DNA of 50,904 bases from Akkermansiaceae bacterium (GCA_903888515.1 CAISTY010000146.1:1-50904); one strand, 5' to 3'; counted from the first letter of the stretch, positions 26,201 through 35,305 are shown. The notes: generated by a model not told the origin, from the sequence alone. Numbers and translations: made by a program.

Positions 26201-28134
26201 GCGTGGGTTGGCATCGAATGCGGAGTGATGGGGTCCGGGGTGGTCGGATGCGTGCCGTCGTTAGCGTTAGAGTCAGGGGAAAACGTCTGCACGCCGGTGC
26301 GGATGACGTGGTGGGCGATGCCCAGCGCCCATGCTGCGGCGACGGCGGCCAGCACGCTTTCCAAGTGTTCGTTAGACGGTGCCTCGGCGATGAGCAGGAT
26401 TTCGGTCAGCGGGACGAGTGATGCTTCATCCGTCGCCGAGCCCAGGACCAATCCGTCCCCACGGATAAACACCGCCCGCCCGCCACGCGAGCGGTGTTCC
26501 AGGATCTCGGGAAGAGTGGGATCAATGGCAAAAAGGATCACCTCGCCATCACACAACGGCAGCATTTCAGGCATCATCGGATCCGCCGCATCCAGAACCG
26601 CCACACCACCGCGCAGCACCACGTCCACTTGACTGCGGAATACCTGGAACACCTGCTCGGGTCGATCGATGTGGTATTTCCCGAAATGCCGTGCGGGATC
26701 AATCCGGGTGACCACGGCGATCTGGCAGCGGTCATAGGCCAGCCCCTGGCCCAGGATCACATCCGCGCCATTTTCGATCACCACCGCCTCCGCCGAACAG
26801 TTCATCAACAGCCGTCTGCCGGACTGCCAATTGCCGCAATCACTCGCATCGATGCGCCGACGATTCAGGAACAAACCATCCGCACAGGCCAAGCCGGTGA
26901 TTTTGCCGCTGAGGCGTAAGAACTCCGCCACCAGGCGTGCGACTTCGGTGGTGCCGCTGGATCCGGTGACGCCCACCACCGGGATCCGCCCGGTATCGCC
27001 GTTAGGAAACAGATGATCGATGATGGCCCGGCCCACAGGGCGCGGTTCGCCGGATGCCGGTTGCAGGTGCGTCAACAATCCCGGGCACGCATGCACGGCG
27101 GTAATCGCCCCGTCCTGCGAGGCCAGCGGACATGCGATATCGTGCGCCACCAGATCCACCCCCGCAATGTCCAGCCCGATGACCCGGGCCGCCAAACAAG
27201 CCGCCGCCGCCGTTTCCGGATGGACTTGATCGGTGACGTCGGCCGCCGTGTGGGGAAGGCTGAAATTTTCGGCACCAGCATCCAAGCGTGCCGCCGCCAC
27301 CAAGGTGTCGCCTACCACTAACAAGCGGTGTCGTTGGCCGCCTCCCTCCGGTTCGCCCTTGTCGGCATCCGCCACTGGCAAGGCGCACGCCTTCAACAAG
27401 CGGCGGGTCAGTTCGGAATTGCGGGTGATGCCTTCGGCGATGGCACTGGTGTGGTCGGTCTCGGCCGCCCAGATCCGTCGCTGGCGCGATCCATAGCCGA
27501 GTTGCACCAGATTGTCGGCGGACAATTGCAGTGTTGGAATGCCGCGGTCCATGGCGGTGGCGGCATCCACCATGCAGGCGGTATTCGGTCCTAACTGATA
27601 TTTGCGGGCCAACTCCTGCAACTGCTGTTGGGTGGCCTCCACATCGAACGGCGTATCCTCAATGGCCGCCATCACCAAATCCCGCGCCGCATGCAGGCAA
27701 GCGCGGGCGACATCCTCCTGCCGCGCCCGCACCGCCACTTTATAGATCCCCCGCACGCCGGTCTCACGGGCCTTGCCGAAGCCGCATGGAATACCCGCAA
27801 GATTCTGGAGTTCCAGGGTGACGTGTTCGAGGATGTGTGCGGCCCAGGTCCCCTCGTGCAACCGTCTCACAAATCCGCCCGGTTCGTCGTAACTGCAGCG
27901 GTGACCGGCCAAGGTCGGCAACCACGCGCACAGCCGATCCACAAAGCCGGGCAGCGTGTTAGACGGACACTCTTCCAAGGCGCCGATATCGACCCACGCT
28001 TCCAATACCGGCCGATAGGTCCAAATGTTCGGGCCACGAAGGGAAAGAATATTGAGAAACCGAATGGCTTTGCGTTGCATGAAACCGACGTCACACATCG
28101 CAGTGACGCAGGCGTTTTCTTTCCGGTTTCTCAT
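26197..28134 (-). CDS. catalytically eroded cyanophycin synthetase paralogue (CphA-like pseudoenzyme)
   Basis: A 645-residue CphA homologue, about 200 residues shorter than CphA; start at ATG 28134 or ATG 28080 (the latter gives the usual N-terminus). The N-terminal domain and the linker signature YGSRQRRIWAAETDHTS are kept. In the ATP-grasp domain the VVKPRDGHQGKGV block and about 60 further residues are deleted, and the metal-binding EVNAAPG has become AVHACPG (~345). In the Mur-ligase domain the P-loop GTNGKTTT has become GVTGSSGTTEV (~386), without the Lys, and the C-terminal subdomain is truncated. No frame damage is seen over 1.9 kb, so it is a maintained gene, probably a structural or regulatory partner of CphA. 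The stop overlaps the cphA start by 4 bp. Confidence 0.9.
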   Translation of the reverse strand: MRNRKENACVTAMCDVGFMQRKAIRFLNILSLRGPNIWTYRPVLEAWVDIGALEECPSNTLPGFVDRLCAWLPTLAGHRCSYDEPGGFVRRLHEGTWAAHILEHVTLELQNLAGIPCGFGKARETGVRGIYKVAVRARQEDVARACLHAARDLVMAAIEDTPFDVEATQQQLQELARKYQLGPNTACMVDAATAMDRGIPTLQLSADNLVQLGYGSRQRRIWAAETDHTSAIAEGITRNSELTRRLLKACALPVADADKGEPEGGGQRHRLLVVGDTLVAAARLDAGAENFSLPHTAADVTDQVHPETAAAACLAARVIGLDIAGVDLVAHDIACPLASQDGAITAVHACPGLLTHLQPASGEPRPVGRAIIDHLFPNGDTGRIPVVGVTGSSGTTEVARLVAEFLRLSGKITGLACADGLFLNRRRIDASDCGNWQSGRRLLMNCSAEAVVIENGADVILGQGLAYDRCQIAVVTRIDPARHFGKYHIDRPEQVFQVFRSQVDVVLRGGVAVLDAADPMMPEMLPLCDGEVILFAIDPTLPEILEHRSRGGRAVFIRGDGLVLGSATDEASLVPLTEILLIAEAPSNEHLESVLAAVAAAWALGIAHHVIRTGVQTFSPDSNANDGTHPTTPDPITPHSMPTHA

Positions 28135-28274
28135 AACAAATCAAGCCTCTTGTCGAAAATCCCGCGATTTTGACCGACAAATGTGTTGCATGGTCCGCCA
28201 AATGTGGCAACACCCGTTCCTGCCCCATCACGGTGTTCGTTCCCGGCGTCGTGAAAAACTGCGGGCTCTTCCCG

Positions 28275-30599
28275 ATGCCGCCAAGCACTTTGTCAAGTTC
28301 GCCCTCCGTCGCCACGGTCCTGCCCGAATCATGGCGCGGCGAAATTGTCGGCGCGCTGGCCGTGGGTGAATCCGTCATCGCCTTCCTCGAACTCGACCTC
28401 ACCCTGCACCTCCGCTTCGACTCAGGCATCGTCGTCCTGACCGACCGCCAGTGGCTCGCCAAAACCCCGGGCGTGCCCAATTGGCAACACTGGATGTTGG
28501 TCCCCGGTCTAACACTCCAACATCGCGATCACGCAGGCGTCGGAACCCTTGATTTGTTAGGCCAAAACGGACTGCTCGCACGTTGGCATCATACCTTGGG
28601 ACGCGATGTGGCGCTGCGGCACCTCATCGGGCGGTTTCAAGAGCAGATCCAGGCCATGGTCGAAAACCGTGCGGTGGTTCCATGCGCCGATGCGGTGTGC
28701 CCGATTTGTGAGAACCCGATTCCGGCGGGCCACGCAGAGTGCCCCGCCTGCGCCCAAACCGTCCATGCGCCGCCGTCGGTGTGGACCTTGTTCCGCCTGT
28801 GGCGCTTCGCCAAACCCTATCAACTCCCGTTGTTCGCCGGCTTGATACTGACCCTGCTGGCCACCGCGGCCACCTTGGTCCCGCCTTATCTAACCATGCC
28901 GCTGATGGACAAGGTGCTCATTCCCTTCCAGAACGGCGTGCCCATCGACACCCACAAGGTCTCGCTGCTGCTCGGCGGACTGTTCGGCGCGGCATTCCTC
29001 GCCTGGCTCCTCGACTGGCTCAAAGCCTACATCCTCGCGCTGGTCAGCGAACGCATCGGCTCGGACCTCCGCACCACCACCTACGAGCACCTGCAAGGTC
29101 TCTCGCTCGAATACTTCGGCGGCAAACGCACCGGCGACCTGATGGCACGCATCTCCTCGGGCAGCGACCGGCTGTGCGTGTTCCTGTCGTCGCATCTGTT
29201 GGATTTCGTGACCGATCTGCTGACGCTCATGATGACTGCGGCGATCCTGATCTCGATCAATCCGTGGTTGGCCCTGGTGACCTTGGCGCCGCTGCCCTTC
29301 ATCGCTTGGTTGATTCAAGTGGTGCGCTACAAACTGCGCAACGGCTATGACCAGATCTATCGGATTTGGGCGGAGGTCACCAGTGTGCTCGCGGACACCA
29401 TTCCCGGCGTCCGGGTGGTCAAGGCGTTCGCCCAGGAGAAACGCGAGGCGCAGCGGTTCCGCGAGGCCAATATCCGTAACCTGGCCGTCAATGACCGCGT
29501 CAACAAGGTGTGGTCCTTGTTCACTCCCGCCGTGACTTTTCTCACCGAGGTTGGCCTGTTAGTGGTGTGGGGATTCGGTATCTGGCAGGTTTCCAAACAC
29601 GAGATCACGGTGGGCGTGCTGGTGGCCTTCCTCACCTACATCAACCGCTTCTACTCCAAACTCGGATCGATGAGCCGGATTGTCTCAATGACCCAGCAGG
29701 CGGCGGCCGGCGCCAAACGGATTTTCGACATCCTCGACCATCCGTCGAGCGTTCCCGAGCCGACGCATCCGCTGCACCTCGAGCAGGTCCGCGGCGCGAT
29801 TGAACTGCGCGCCGTGAGTTTCCGTTACGGCACGCGCACCATTCTCCAGAATGTCAATCTGACCATCGCGCCAGGCGAAATGATCGGCTTGGTGGGTCAC
29901 AGCGGGTCGGGCAAGAGCACACTGGTCAATTTGATTTGCCGGTTCTATGACGTGGCGGATGGCTCGATCCGTATCGACGGCGTGGACATCCGTTCGCTGC
30001 CGGTCGCGGAATACCGGCGCAACATCGGCTTGGTGCTTCAGGAGCCGTTCCTGTTCTTCGGCACGATCGCCGAAAACATCGCCTACGGCAAACCCACGGC
30101 GTCACGCGAGGAAATCGTCGCCGCCGCCCGCGCCGCACACGCCCACGAATTCATCCTGCGCCTGCCGCAAGGCTATGATTCGTTAGTCGGGGAACGTGGC
30201 CAAGCCCTGTCCGGCGGCGAACGCCAGCGCATCTCGATTGCCCGCGCCTTGCTCATCAACCCGCGCATCCTCATTCTCGATGAAGCCACATCTTCGGTCG
30301 ATACCGAGACCGAACTGGAAATCCAGGCCGCGCTCGACAACCTGATCCACGGCCGCACCACGCTGGCCATCGCCCACCGCCTCTCCACCTTGCGGCGTGC
30401 CGACCGCCTGGTCGTGTTCGATCACGGCCAAATCGTCGAGGAAGGGTGCCACGAGGAACTGCTTGCCAACAAAGGCGCGTATTTCCGCCTCGACCGCGCC
30501 CAAACACAGTTTTTCAACGGCCCCGCGGCATCTCTAACCGATGAGGATGCCGATGTCGATGCGGTCGTGGCGGCCAAGACATCACTCAAGGAGCTCTAA
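28275..30599 (+). CDS. cyanophycin metabolism-associated ABC transporter (fused permease-ATPase)
   Basis: About 774 residues from ATG 28275; a TTG at 28170 extends the frame but leaves only 35 bp to the divergent gene. Family homology begins at LPESWRGEIV. An N-terminal soluble domain ends in a zinc-ribbon (CPICENPIPAGHAECPAC, ~142-160). A six-helix ABC exporter membrane domain follows, then the ATPase: Walker A GHSGSGKST (~541-549), LSGGERQRIS, Walker B ILILDEA and H-loop AHRL. This half-transporter type, with a DUF1854 gene directly behind it and cphA genes beside it, is the set described as cyanophycin metabolism-associated. The cargo is unknown; a role in moving precursor or product amino acids or peptides is inference. 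Confidence 0.9.
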   Translation: MPPSTLSSSPSVATVLPESWRGEIVGALAVGESVIAFLELDLTLHLRFDSGIVVLTDRQWLAKTPGVPNWQHWMLVPGLTLQHRDHAGVGTLDLLGQNGLLARWHHTLGRDVALRHLIGRFQEQIQAMVENRAVVPCADAVCPICENPIPAGHAECPACAQTVHAPPSVWTLFRLWRFAKPYQLPLFAGLILTLLATAATLVPPYLTMPLMDKVLIPFQNGVPIDTHKVSLLLGGLFGAAFLAWLLDWLKAYILALVSERIGSDLRTTTYEHLQGLSLEYFGGKRTGDLMARISSGSDRLCVFLSSHLLDFVTDLLTLMMTAAILISINPWLALVTLAPLPFIAWLIQVVRYKLRNGYDQIYRIWAEVTSVLADTIPGVRVVKAFAQEKREAQRFREANIRNLAVNDRVNKVWSLFTPAVTFLTEVGLLVVWGFGIWQVSKHEITVGVLVAFLTYINRFYSKLGSMSRIVSMTQQAAAGAKRIFDILDHPSSVPEPTHPLHLEQVRGAIELRAVSFRYGTRTILQNVNLTIAPGEMIGLVGHSGSGKSTLVNLICRFYDVADGSIRIDGVDIRSLPVAEYRRNIGLVLQEPFLFFGTIAENIAYGKPTASREEIVAAARAAHAHEFILRLPQGYDSLVGERGQALSGGERQRISIARALLINPRILILDEATSSVDTETELEIQAALDNLIHGRTTLAIAHRLSTLRRADRLVVFDHGQIVEEGCHEELLANKGAYFRLDRAQTQFFNGPAASLTDEDADVDAVVAAKTSLKEL

Positions 30600-30603
30600 C
30601 ATA

Positions 30604-31071
30604 ATGACCGCAGACTTCCAACTCCACCACAACGCATTCGGGCAACTGGTGTTCACCGGGGCGGATGGAACCGTGCAGGCGAACGTCACACCGGCGCGGG
30701 CGTTTCCCATCACCGCCAACCGCGAAGGCATCTCATTGTTAGACCACGATGGCCATGAACTGGCATGGATTGCGCGGCTTGACGATCTGCCGGATGAAAC
30801 CCGCCGCTTGGTGGACGAGGAATTCGCGGGCCGGGAATTCATGCCGGAAATCCAGCGGATACGCGCGGTGTCCGGCTATGACACCCCCTGCACCTGGCGG
30901 GTTGCGACGGACCGGGGTGACACCACATTCGTGCTCAATGTGGAAGAGGATATCCGGCGGCTAACCGCAACAACGCTGTTGATTGTGGACAATCGGGGCA
31001 TCCAGTTCCTGATCCGCAACACCCAAGGCCTTGATGCCACCAGCCGCAAAATCATTGACCGCTTCCTGTGA
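30604..31071 (+). CDS. cyanophycin metabolism-associated DUF1854 protein
   Basis: A 155-residue protein starting at ATG 30604, 4 bp after the ABC transporter stop, so probably coupled to it. It contains the DUF1854 pattern: HHNAFGQLVFT, ARAFPITANREGISLLD, then RLVDEEFAGREFMPEIQRI and a C-terminal NRGIQFLIRNTQGLDATSRK. Length and sequence fit the family, which is known from its link to CphA loci but has no established function. No membrane segment or signal peptide is seen, so it is probably cytoplasmic. Confidence 0.92.
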   Translation: MTADFQLHHNAFGQLVFTGADGTVQANVTPARAFPITANREGISLLDHDGHELAWIARLDDLPDETRRLVDEEFAGREFMPEIQRIRAVSGYDTPCTWRVATDRGDTTFVLNVEEDIRRLTATTLLIVDNRGIQFLIRNTQGLDATSRKIIDRFL

Positions 31072-31230
31072 CGACTGCGTCAGCCACTGTCTGGTCGAAG
31101 ACCGTCCATCATGAGCCGCCTTCGGGCAAATCTTGTCCATTTTGTTTCATTGACAGCCATTCTCCGTGCGTGCGATTCAAGGGATGTGTGAGCGAGCATC
31201 CCTCCCTTATCTAATGAATATATAATCCCC

Positions 31231-33330
31231 ATGAAGACCACCGCGTTCATCCTGCTTGGCGTGGTTGCCCCGTTACAGGCGCAGATTCTGCTTGATCCTC
31301 TGGTAGTGACTGCCGCGAGGATGGAGACCGCGCTCAGCGACACAACTTATAGCGCATCCTCGTTGGGCGAGGACTTCATACGGGACAACACCCGCCGCAC
31401 CTTGCCGGAAATCCTGCAATACTCGCCCGGGGTGTTGGTTCAGAAGACCGCGTACGGACAAGGCTCGCCGTTCATTCGCGGGTTCACCGGACGCCAGAAC
31501 CTGTTGTTGATGGACGGTGTGCGCCTCAACAATTCGACCTATCGCAGCGGGCCGGTGCAGTATTGGAACACGGTCGATCCTCTCTCGCTCGATCACATCG
31601 AGTTGATCAAGAACCAGGGTTCCGTGCTCTATGGTTCCGACGCCATCGGCGGCACTCTCAACGCGTTCAGCAAGTCGTCGGATTTCCGCGCCCGACCTGC
31701 GGATCAGATCTATCTGGGAGGATCGGCCGCGTATGAGTTCCGCAGCAACGGCGAGGGCAGCCACATCGGGCGCCTTGAAATGGAAACCGGAGTGGGCGGG
31801 AAATTCGGCGTTTGGTTAGGCCTTTCCGCCAAGGATTTCGGCGATATCGAGGATTCGGCGGTGGGTCGCATGCAGAATACCGGCTATCCCGAGCAGGATC
31901 TGGACTTCCGCATGGATTGGGCGGTCACACCTGAATCCACCCTCACGTTTGCCCATAACTCCGTGCATCAGGATGATATTGCGCGTTGGCACCGGACCCT
32001 TGCCAATCCCGGATGGCAGCATGACGAACATGTGGCCGCTCCCGGCCGCTGGACGACCGATCGCTTTGATCAGGATCGCTCGCTGACCTATCTCCGTTAT
32101 GCCGGAGAAAACCCGCATGCCGGCGCGGCCATCCGGCACTGGAGCGCCACGTTTTCCTATCAAACGAGCACTGACTCGGAGTTTCAAAACCGCAAGCCCG
32201 CCGAAGACAGCATCCGGGCTTCGGATATCGAGCTGGAAACCATCGGCGCGTGCCTGCACTTGGAATCAGTGATCGGACCGGGAACCTTGGTTTACGGCGT
32301 GGATTACTATCACGACACGGTCAATGCTTCCGGATACAAGATGAAATCGTCCGGTGCGGGATATCAGGAAGTCCTGCCAATCGCGGATGATTCCACGTAC
32401 GATTTGTTAGGCGCTTATGCCCAGTATCTCATCAAGCCGGTGGACGCTCTGGAAATCACCGCCGGCACGCGCTACACCCATGCCAAGGCCACCCTCGGAC
32501 GGTATCGTGACCGCTCCGGCAACATGCAATATGACCTGTCCCAGAACTGGAATTCTTTGGTCGGTTCGCTGCGCGGACTCTATCACCTGAGCCCATGCTG
32601 GGGTATTTACGGCGGGATTTCCCAGGCGTTCCGCGCACCCAATCTGGATGACTTGTCCGGCAATGTGTCCGCACGCTCCGGCAATGATTCGTTAGGTTCC
32701 GCCAACCTCGATCCGGAGACCTTCATCACCTGCGAACTCGGCGTCCGCCATCACACCGAAAATCTCTCCCTGAGTCTCGCGGCCTTTTACACCGATGCGA
32801 GGGATCTGATCGTTCCGGTTCCGATCACCTCCGGCACCACCACCACCGTGGCCACCAACGCGAGCGACGGTTATGTGTATGGCCTGGAACTCGAAGGGGC
32901 GTGGCGCATCCACCCGCAGTGGACGCTCACAGGATTCGCCGCATGGCAGGACGGCCGCACCGAGAGCCCCGCATACGTCGGCGGACCGATCCATGACAAA
33001 CCGAACACCCGCCAACTCCCGCTCACCGGCTCGCTCGCCCTGCGATGGACCGCAACCACGCAAAAATTCTGGGTGGAAGGGCGCGTGCTGGCCGCCGCCA
33101 CCGAGGACCGCATCACCGCAGCCGACCAGGCCGCCGATAACCAGCGCATCCCCACCCACGGCACTCCCGGATATATCGTCGCCTCACTGCACGGTGGATG
33201 GAAAGTCAACGAGCATCTCGATCTCACCTGTGGCATCGAGAATCTCACGGACCAGGACTATCGAAATCACGGATCCGGCCAGAACGAGCCCGGCTGGAAC
33301 GCCATTTTGGGAGCCAAGCTGACTTGGTGA
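31231..33330 (+). CDS. TonB-dependent outer-membrane receptor
   Basis: A 699-residue outer-membrane protein. A short signal peptide MKTTAFILLGVVAPLQAQ is followed by a TonB-box-like stretch (DPLVVTAAR), the plug domain (~40-150; LPEILQYSPGVLV, PFIRGFTGRQNLLLMDGVRLNN, YGSDAIGGTLN), a 22-strand-type beta-barrel, and an aromatic C-terminal residue (GAKLTW) for BAM recognition. It resembles cobalamin/siderophore or catechol receptors, but the substrate cannot be read from the sequence. It follows the DUF1854 gene across 159 bp containing a TATAAT box at 31221-31226 close to the ATG, so it probably has its own promoter. The TonB system partner could be the ExbD-like gene at 39876. Confidence 0.93.
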   Translation: MKTTAFILLGVVAPLQAQILLDPLVVTAARMETALSDTTYSASSLGEDFIRDNTRRTLPEILQYSPGVLVQKTAYGQGSPFIRGFTGRQNLLLMDGVRLNNSTYRSGPVQYWNTVDPLSLDHIELIKNQGSVLYGSDAIGGTLNAFSKSSDFRARPADQIYLGGSAAYEFRSNGEGSHIGRLEMETGVGGKFGVWLGLSAKDFGDIEDSAVGRMQNTGYPEQDLDFRMDWAVTPESTLTFAHNSVHQDDIARWHRTLANPGWQHDEHVAAPGRWTTDRFDQDRSLTYLRYAGENPHAGAAIRHWSATFSYQTSTDSEFQNRKPAEDSIRASDIELETIGACLHLESVIGPGTLVYGVDYYHDTVNASGYKMKSSGAGYQEVLPIADDSTYDLLGAYAQYLIKPVDALEITAGTRYTHAKATLGRYRDRSGNMQYDLSQNWNSLVGSLRGLYHLSPCWGIYGGISQAFRAPNLDDLSGNVSARSGNDSLGSANLDPETFITCELGVRHHTENLSLSLAAFYTDARDLIVPVPITSGTTTTVATNASDGYVYGLELEGAWRIHPQWTLTGFAAWQDGRTESPAYVGGPIHDKPNTRQLPLTGSLALRWTATTQKFWVEGRVLAAATEDRITAADQAADNQRIPTHGTPGYIVASLHGGWKVNEHLDLTCGIENLTDQDYRNHGSGQNEPGWNAILGAKLTW

Positions 33331-33445
33331 ACGATACATAAATCGCATAAGGACCGTCAACCCCGGCCTCGGGCTTGTTCAAGCATGGGCGCAGTCGCAG
33401 TCTCCGCTTCGCTACGACTTCGCAGCACCCTTTATTGTTGGGCGT

Positions 33446-33709
33446 TTATTCATAGTGCGTCCATAGTCTGATGATTTTGACTATCCGTTCCTCTTCGTAT
33501 ACTTGATAGACCAAGCGATGCTGGATATTCAGGCGTCGTGAATAGGCTCCCCTAAGATCTCCAACTAGTGCCTCAAATGGCGGTGGATCCGCGAATGGAT
33601 TCTCACCAATTAAGCCAAGCAACTCCCTGGCCTTTTTGGCCAAGGATCCGCCCTTGAGCTTTTTCGCATCCTTCTTCGCCTGTGTGGTGTAGACCAGTTC
33701 GTAGCTCAC
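33446..33709 (-). CDS. YoeB/Txe-family mRNA interferase toxin
   Basis: An 87-residue RelE-superfamily toxin of normal length: VYTTQAKKDAKKLKG at the start, FEALVGDLRGAYSRRLNIQHRLVY in the core and a C-terminal RLWTHYE. The Glu of FEAL, the Arg of SRRLN and the His of the tail correspond to the YoeB catalytic residues. It cleaves mRNA at the ribosomal A site and is held inactive by YefM. Its ATG overlaps the stop of the antitoxin gene by 4 bp. Unlike the VapC and zeta-type toxins in this window, it is intact. Confidence 0.92.
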   Translation of the reverse strand: MSYELVYTTQAKKDAKKLKGGSLAKKARELLGLIGENPFADPPPFEALVGDLRGAYSRRLNIQHRLVYQVYEEERIVKIIRLWTHYE

Positions 33710-33948
33710 AGGTCAATCTCCCGGCTGCAGCTCGCGATCGGCTCTTCCATTCCCTGGCGGATCGACTCCCTCATGCCGGGCATGCTAACAAGGTACAATG
33801 TCTCTTGAATTGCTCTCCAGTCAGCTTCGGCAACCAAAACGGCATTGCCCCGTTTTCCGGTGATGTGGACCGGTTCGTGATCGGAAACCGCAGAATCAAT
33901 GACCCGATAAAGGTCGGAGCGGGCGGAAGTAGCTGTAATGGTCTTCAT
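33706..33948 (-). CDS. YefM/Phd-family antitoxin
   Basis: An 80-residue protein: N-terminal DNA-binding part KTITATSARSDLYRVID, then HEPVHITGKRGNAVLVAEADWRAIQETLYL, the standard YefM wing and helix, and a charged tail. It starts at ATG 33948 and overlaps the yoeB start by an ATGA, the usual antitoxin-first order with autoregulation. The pair looks complete. It sits at the left edge of the cassette-like stretch of - strand genes. Confidence 0.92.
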   Translation of the reverse strand: MKTITATSARSDLYRVIDSAVSDHEPVHITGKRGNAVLVAEADWRAIQETLYLVSMPGMRESIRQGMEEPIASCSREIDL

Positions 33949-34088
33949 GTGCGCAGCGTGCGCTATCCCGTGCGTTTCGCAAGGGAAATTATCGCCATTT
34001 TTTTCACGCGCTAACGTTTTTGTGATGGCGGACGCGTGGCTGGGGTGATTTAGCGGGGTGGTTGAGGAGCTTCAGGCGGCTTGCCTTC

Positions 34089-34295
34089 TCATCTAATCTT
34101 GTTCGCTTTTGTTATCTTGAATGGGACCATCTGACAGCTGAAGCACACATCCTTGGCTGAAGCTGGGAGATCATCCAAAGAGAAGTCACTCCCTTGCTCA
34201 TAGTAAGTTGGCCTATTCTTCTGGACGGGATGGTTAGCCATGCCAGTCAGCTGTAGGTTCAATCTGGTCCAAAAACTCGGCGAAGCTCGCTCCAT
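34089..34295 (-). CDS. small hypothetical protein
   Basis: A 68-residue frame from ATG 34295 (an internal Met would give 50 residues: MANHPVQKNRPTYYEQGSDF on). The end has a CFSC pair (DVCFSCQMVPFKI), and the rest is polar and unrecognised. No good Shine-Dalgarno site, but an internal AAGGAGA lies just upstream of the 34295 ATG in the sense of the - strand. It may be coding or the remnant of a cassette gene. It lies between yefM and the group II intron 3' fragment. Confidence 0.35.
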   Translation of the reverse strand: MERASPSFWTRLNLQLTGMANHPVQKNRPTYYEQGSDFSLDDLPASAKDVCFSCQMVPFKITKANKIR

Positions 34296-34399
34296 GGAGA
34301 AGGAGACAGTCGTAATCTCGTGAATTTACATCCGAAAAATGAAAGAAATAGATCCCTCACACTGTTGAGCAAAAATCACAGCAAGGGTGCATTTACCGT

Positions 34400-34493
34400 C
34401 CAGCGGGTCAAGGAGGCGAACCGCCGGATACGGACCCGAATGTCCGGTGTGAGACCCGTGGCTGGCTCTCTGAGTCAGTCACGGGGACCCGAT
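34400..34493 (+). other. group II intron 3' fragment (domains V-VI)
   Basis: Positions 34418-34450 have the form of domain V (GAACCGCCGGATACGGACC...GAATGTCCGGTGTG), a close fit to the bacterial consensus with its CGCCGG/CCGGTG stem. A domain VI-like stem follows (ACCCGTG...CACGGGG) and the end ACCCGAT looks like a group II 3' boundary. The catalytic upstream parts are absent. It is on the + strand, antisense to the barstar-like gene. Confidence 0.65.
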
Positions 34494-34504
34494 TGGCATC
34501 TTGG

Positions 34505-34801
34505 TCATGTTTCGATCAGTTGCACCGGCACCAGGGAATTGCGCGACTTCTGGACAATTTCACGCAACCCAGCGAGAAACCTTCCTCCGTCAATCGGCTC
34601 CAGTTCCGCTGCACCCGTGAACACGAGTTTGCATTCACGCGGCCAGCCGGGACCGCCGTTGAGGGCATCCCAGAATCCCTCAAGACTCGGCCGGAAGCGT
34701 TTGGCCCATTCAGGTTGCACCGTACGAACGTATCGCTCCCAGAATTCTGTTTCCGAGGTGATCCCGTGGCAGTCGACCATCTGTATCAGGTTCTCGTCCA
34801 T
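34505..34801 (-). CDS. barstar-family protein (orphan immunity protein)
   Basis: A 98-residue protein; start set at ATG 34801 (TTG 34819 is the next upstream option). It shows the barstar pattern: MVDCHGITSETEFWERYVR, FRPSLEGFWDALNGGPGWP and LVFTGAAELEPIDGGRF. The Asp in FWDAL corresponds to the residues that block the RNase active site in barstar. Barstar neutralises barnase-type RNases, and homologues protect against polymorphic toxins. No barnase-like or polymorphic-toxin gene is in the window, so it is an orphan. It begins 22 bp after the upstream membrane-protein gene, and its stop is followed by a sequence shared with the HicB 3' flank. Confidence 0.82.
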   Translation of the reverse strand: MDENLIQMVDCHGITSETEFWERYVRTVQPEWAKRFRPSLEGFWDALNGGPGWPRECKLVFTGAAELEPIDGGRFLAGLREIVQKSRNSLVPVQLIET

Positions 34802-34822
34802 GTCCTTGCCCGATGCCAACGT

Positions 34823-35212
34823 TCAATGTGCATCCGCGGGCGTGGTTGTGGCAGACGATGGGGCGGAATTGAAGGGCTCATGCCCGTCGGATGGCATGGC
34901 TTGTTGGCCGTTATTTTTGCTGTCACGAGGCCACAGTCTTCCTGCAAGGAAACCAAAAGAAATGGCAATCACAAAATAGATAAAGAGATTTTCTTCGTGG
35001 ACAGTTGTATCGGAGCCAACTCGATCTTTTATGACGCTCACATATGATGGTATTCCGTATTCTCTATGCTCGTGAGTAACAATTCGGTTGCACATTGTAT
35101 TTGCGTCATGATGGAAATCACTCGATATTTCTATTCTTCCCCAATAAGACTGAAGAACTGGTATGGCTATTCCAGCAAATATTAGGATCACACATAGTAT
35201 ATATCTTCTCAT
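34823..35212 (-). CDS. small membrane protein, cassette gene
   Basis: A 129-residue protein from ATG 35212; the longer frame to 35425 runs through a dispersed repeat and is not credible. N-terminal membrane helix or signal (RRYILCVILIFAGIAIPVLQ), a ~60-residue polar loop with two Cys/His-rich turns (TMCNRIVTHEHREYG), a second membrane helix (LFIYFVIAISFGFLAGRLW) and a polar tail. The family is unknown. It is transcribed towards the barstar gene with a 21-bp gap, so the two may form one cassette. Its 5' flank carries the TTATTATACCGC element (35253-35305). Confidence 0.6.
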   Translation of the reverse strand: MRRYILCVILIFAGIAIPVLQSYWGRIEISSDFHHDANTMCNRIVTHEHREYGIPSYVSVIKDRVGSDTTVHEENLFIYFVIAISFGFLAGRLWPRDSKNNGQQAMPSDGHEPFNSAPSSATTTPADAH

Positions 35213-35252
35213 CAGGATTAGAGGGTGATTCGTTTGTTTTTTGGCTAACAGT

Positions 35253-35305
35253 TTTATTATACCGCGCGCGGCAATTGTCCTTATTATACAGCGTGCGGTA
35301 TAATA
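35253..35305. promoter_or_regulatory. TTATTATAC-type inverted-repeat element, copy A
   Basis: 53 bp beginning TTATTATACCGC and ending GCGGTATAATAA (perfect 12-bp terminal inverted repeats), with an inner copy of TTATTATAC. Identical element at 37891-37943. On the - strand it offers two TATAAT boxes 41-90 bp upstream of the 35212 start, so it may act as a mobile promoter or operator. Confidence 0.55.

Noticed and set aside
31072..31230. Cobalamin or other riboswitch before the TonB-dependent receptor
   Set aside because: The 159-bp leader has no recognisable B12-box or conserved riboswitch core; only a promoter-like TATAAT is seen.
34320..35047. + strand ORFs 34320-34979 and 34493-35047
   Set aside because: They run through the intron 3' end and antisense to the barstar-like and membrane-protein genes, with no motif of their own.
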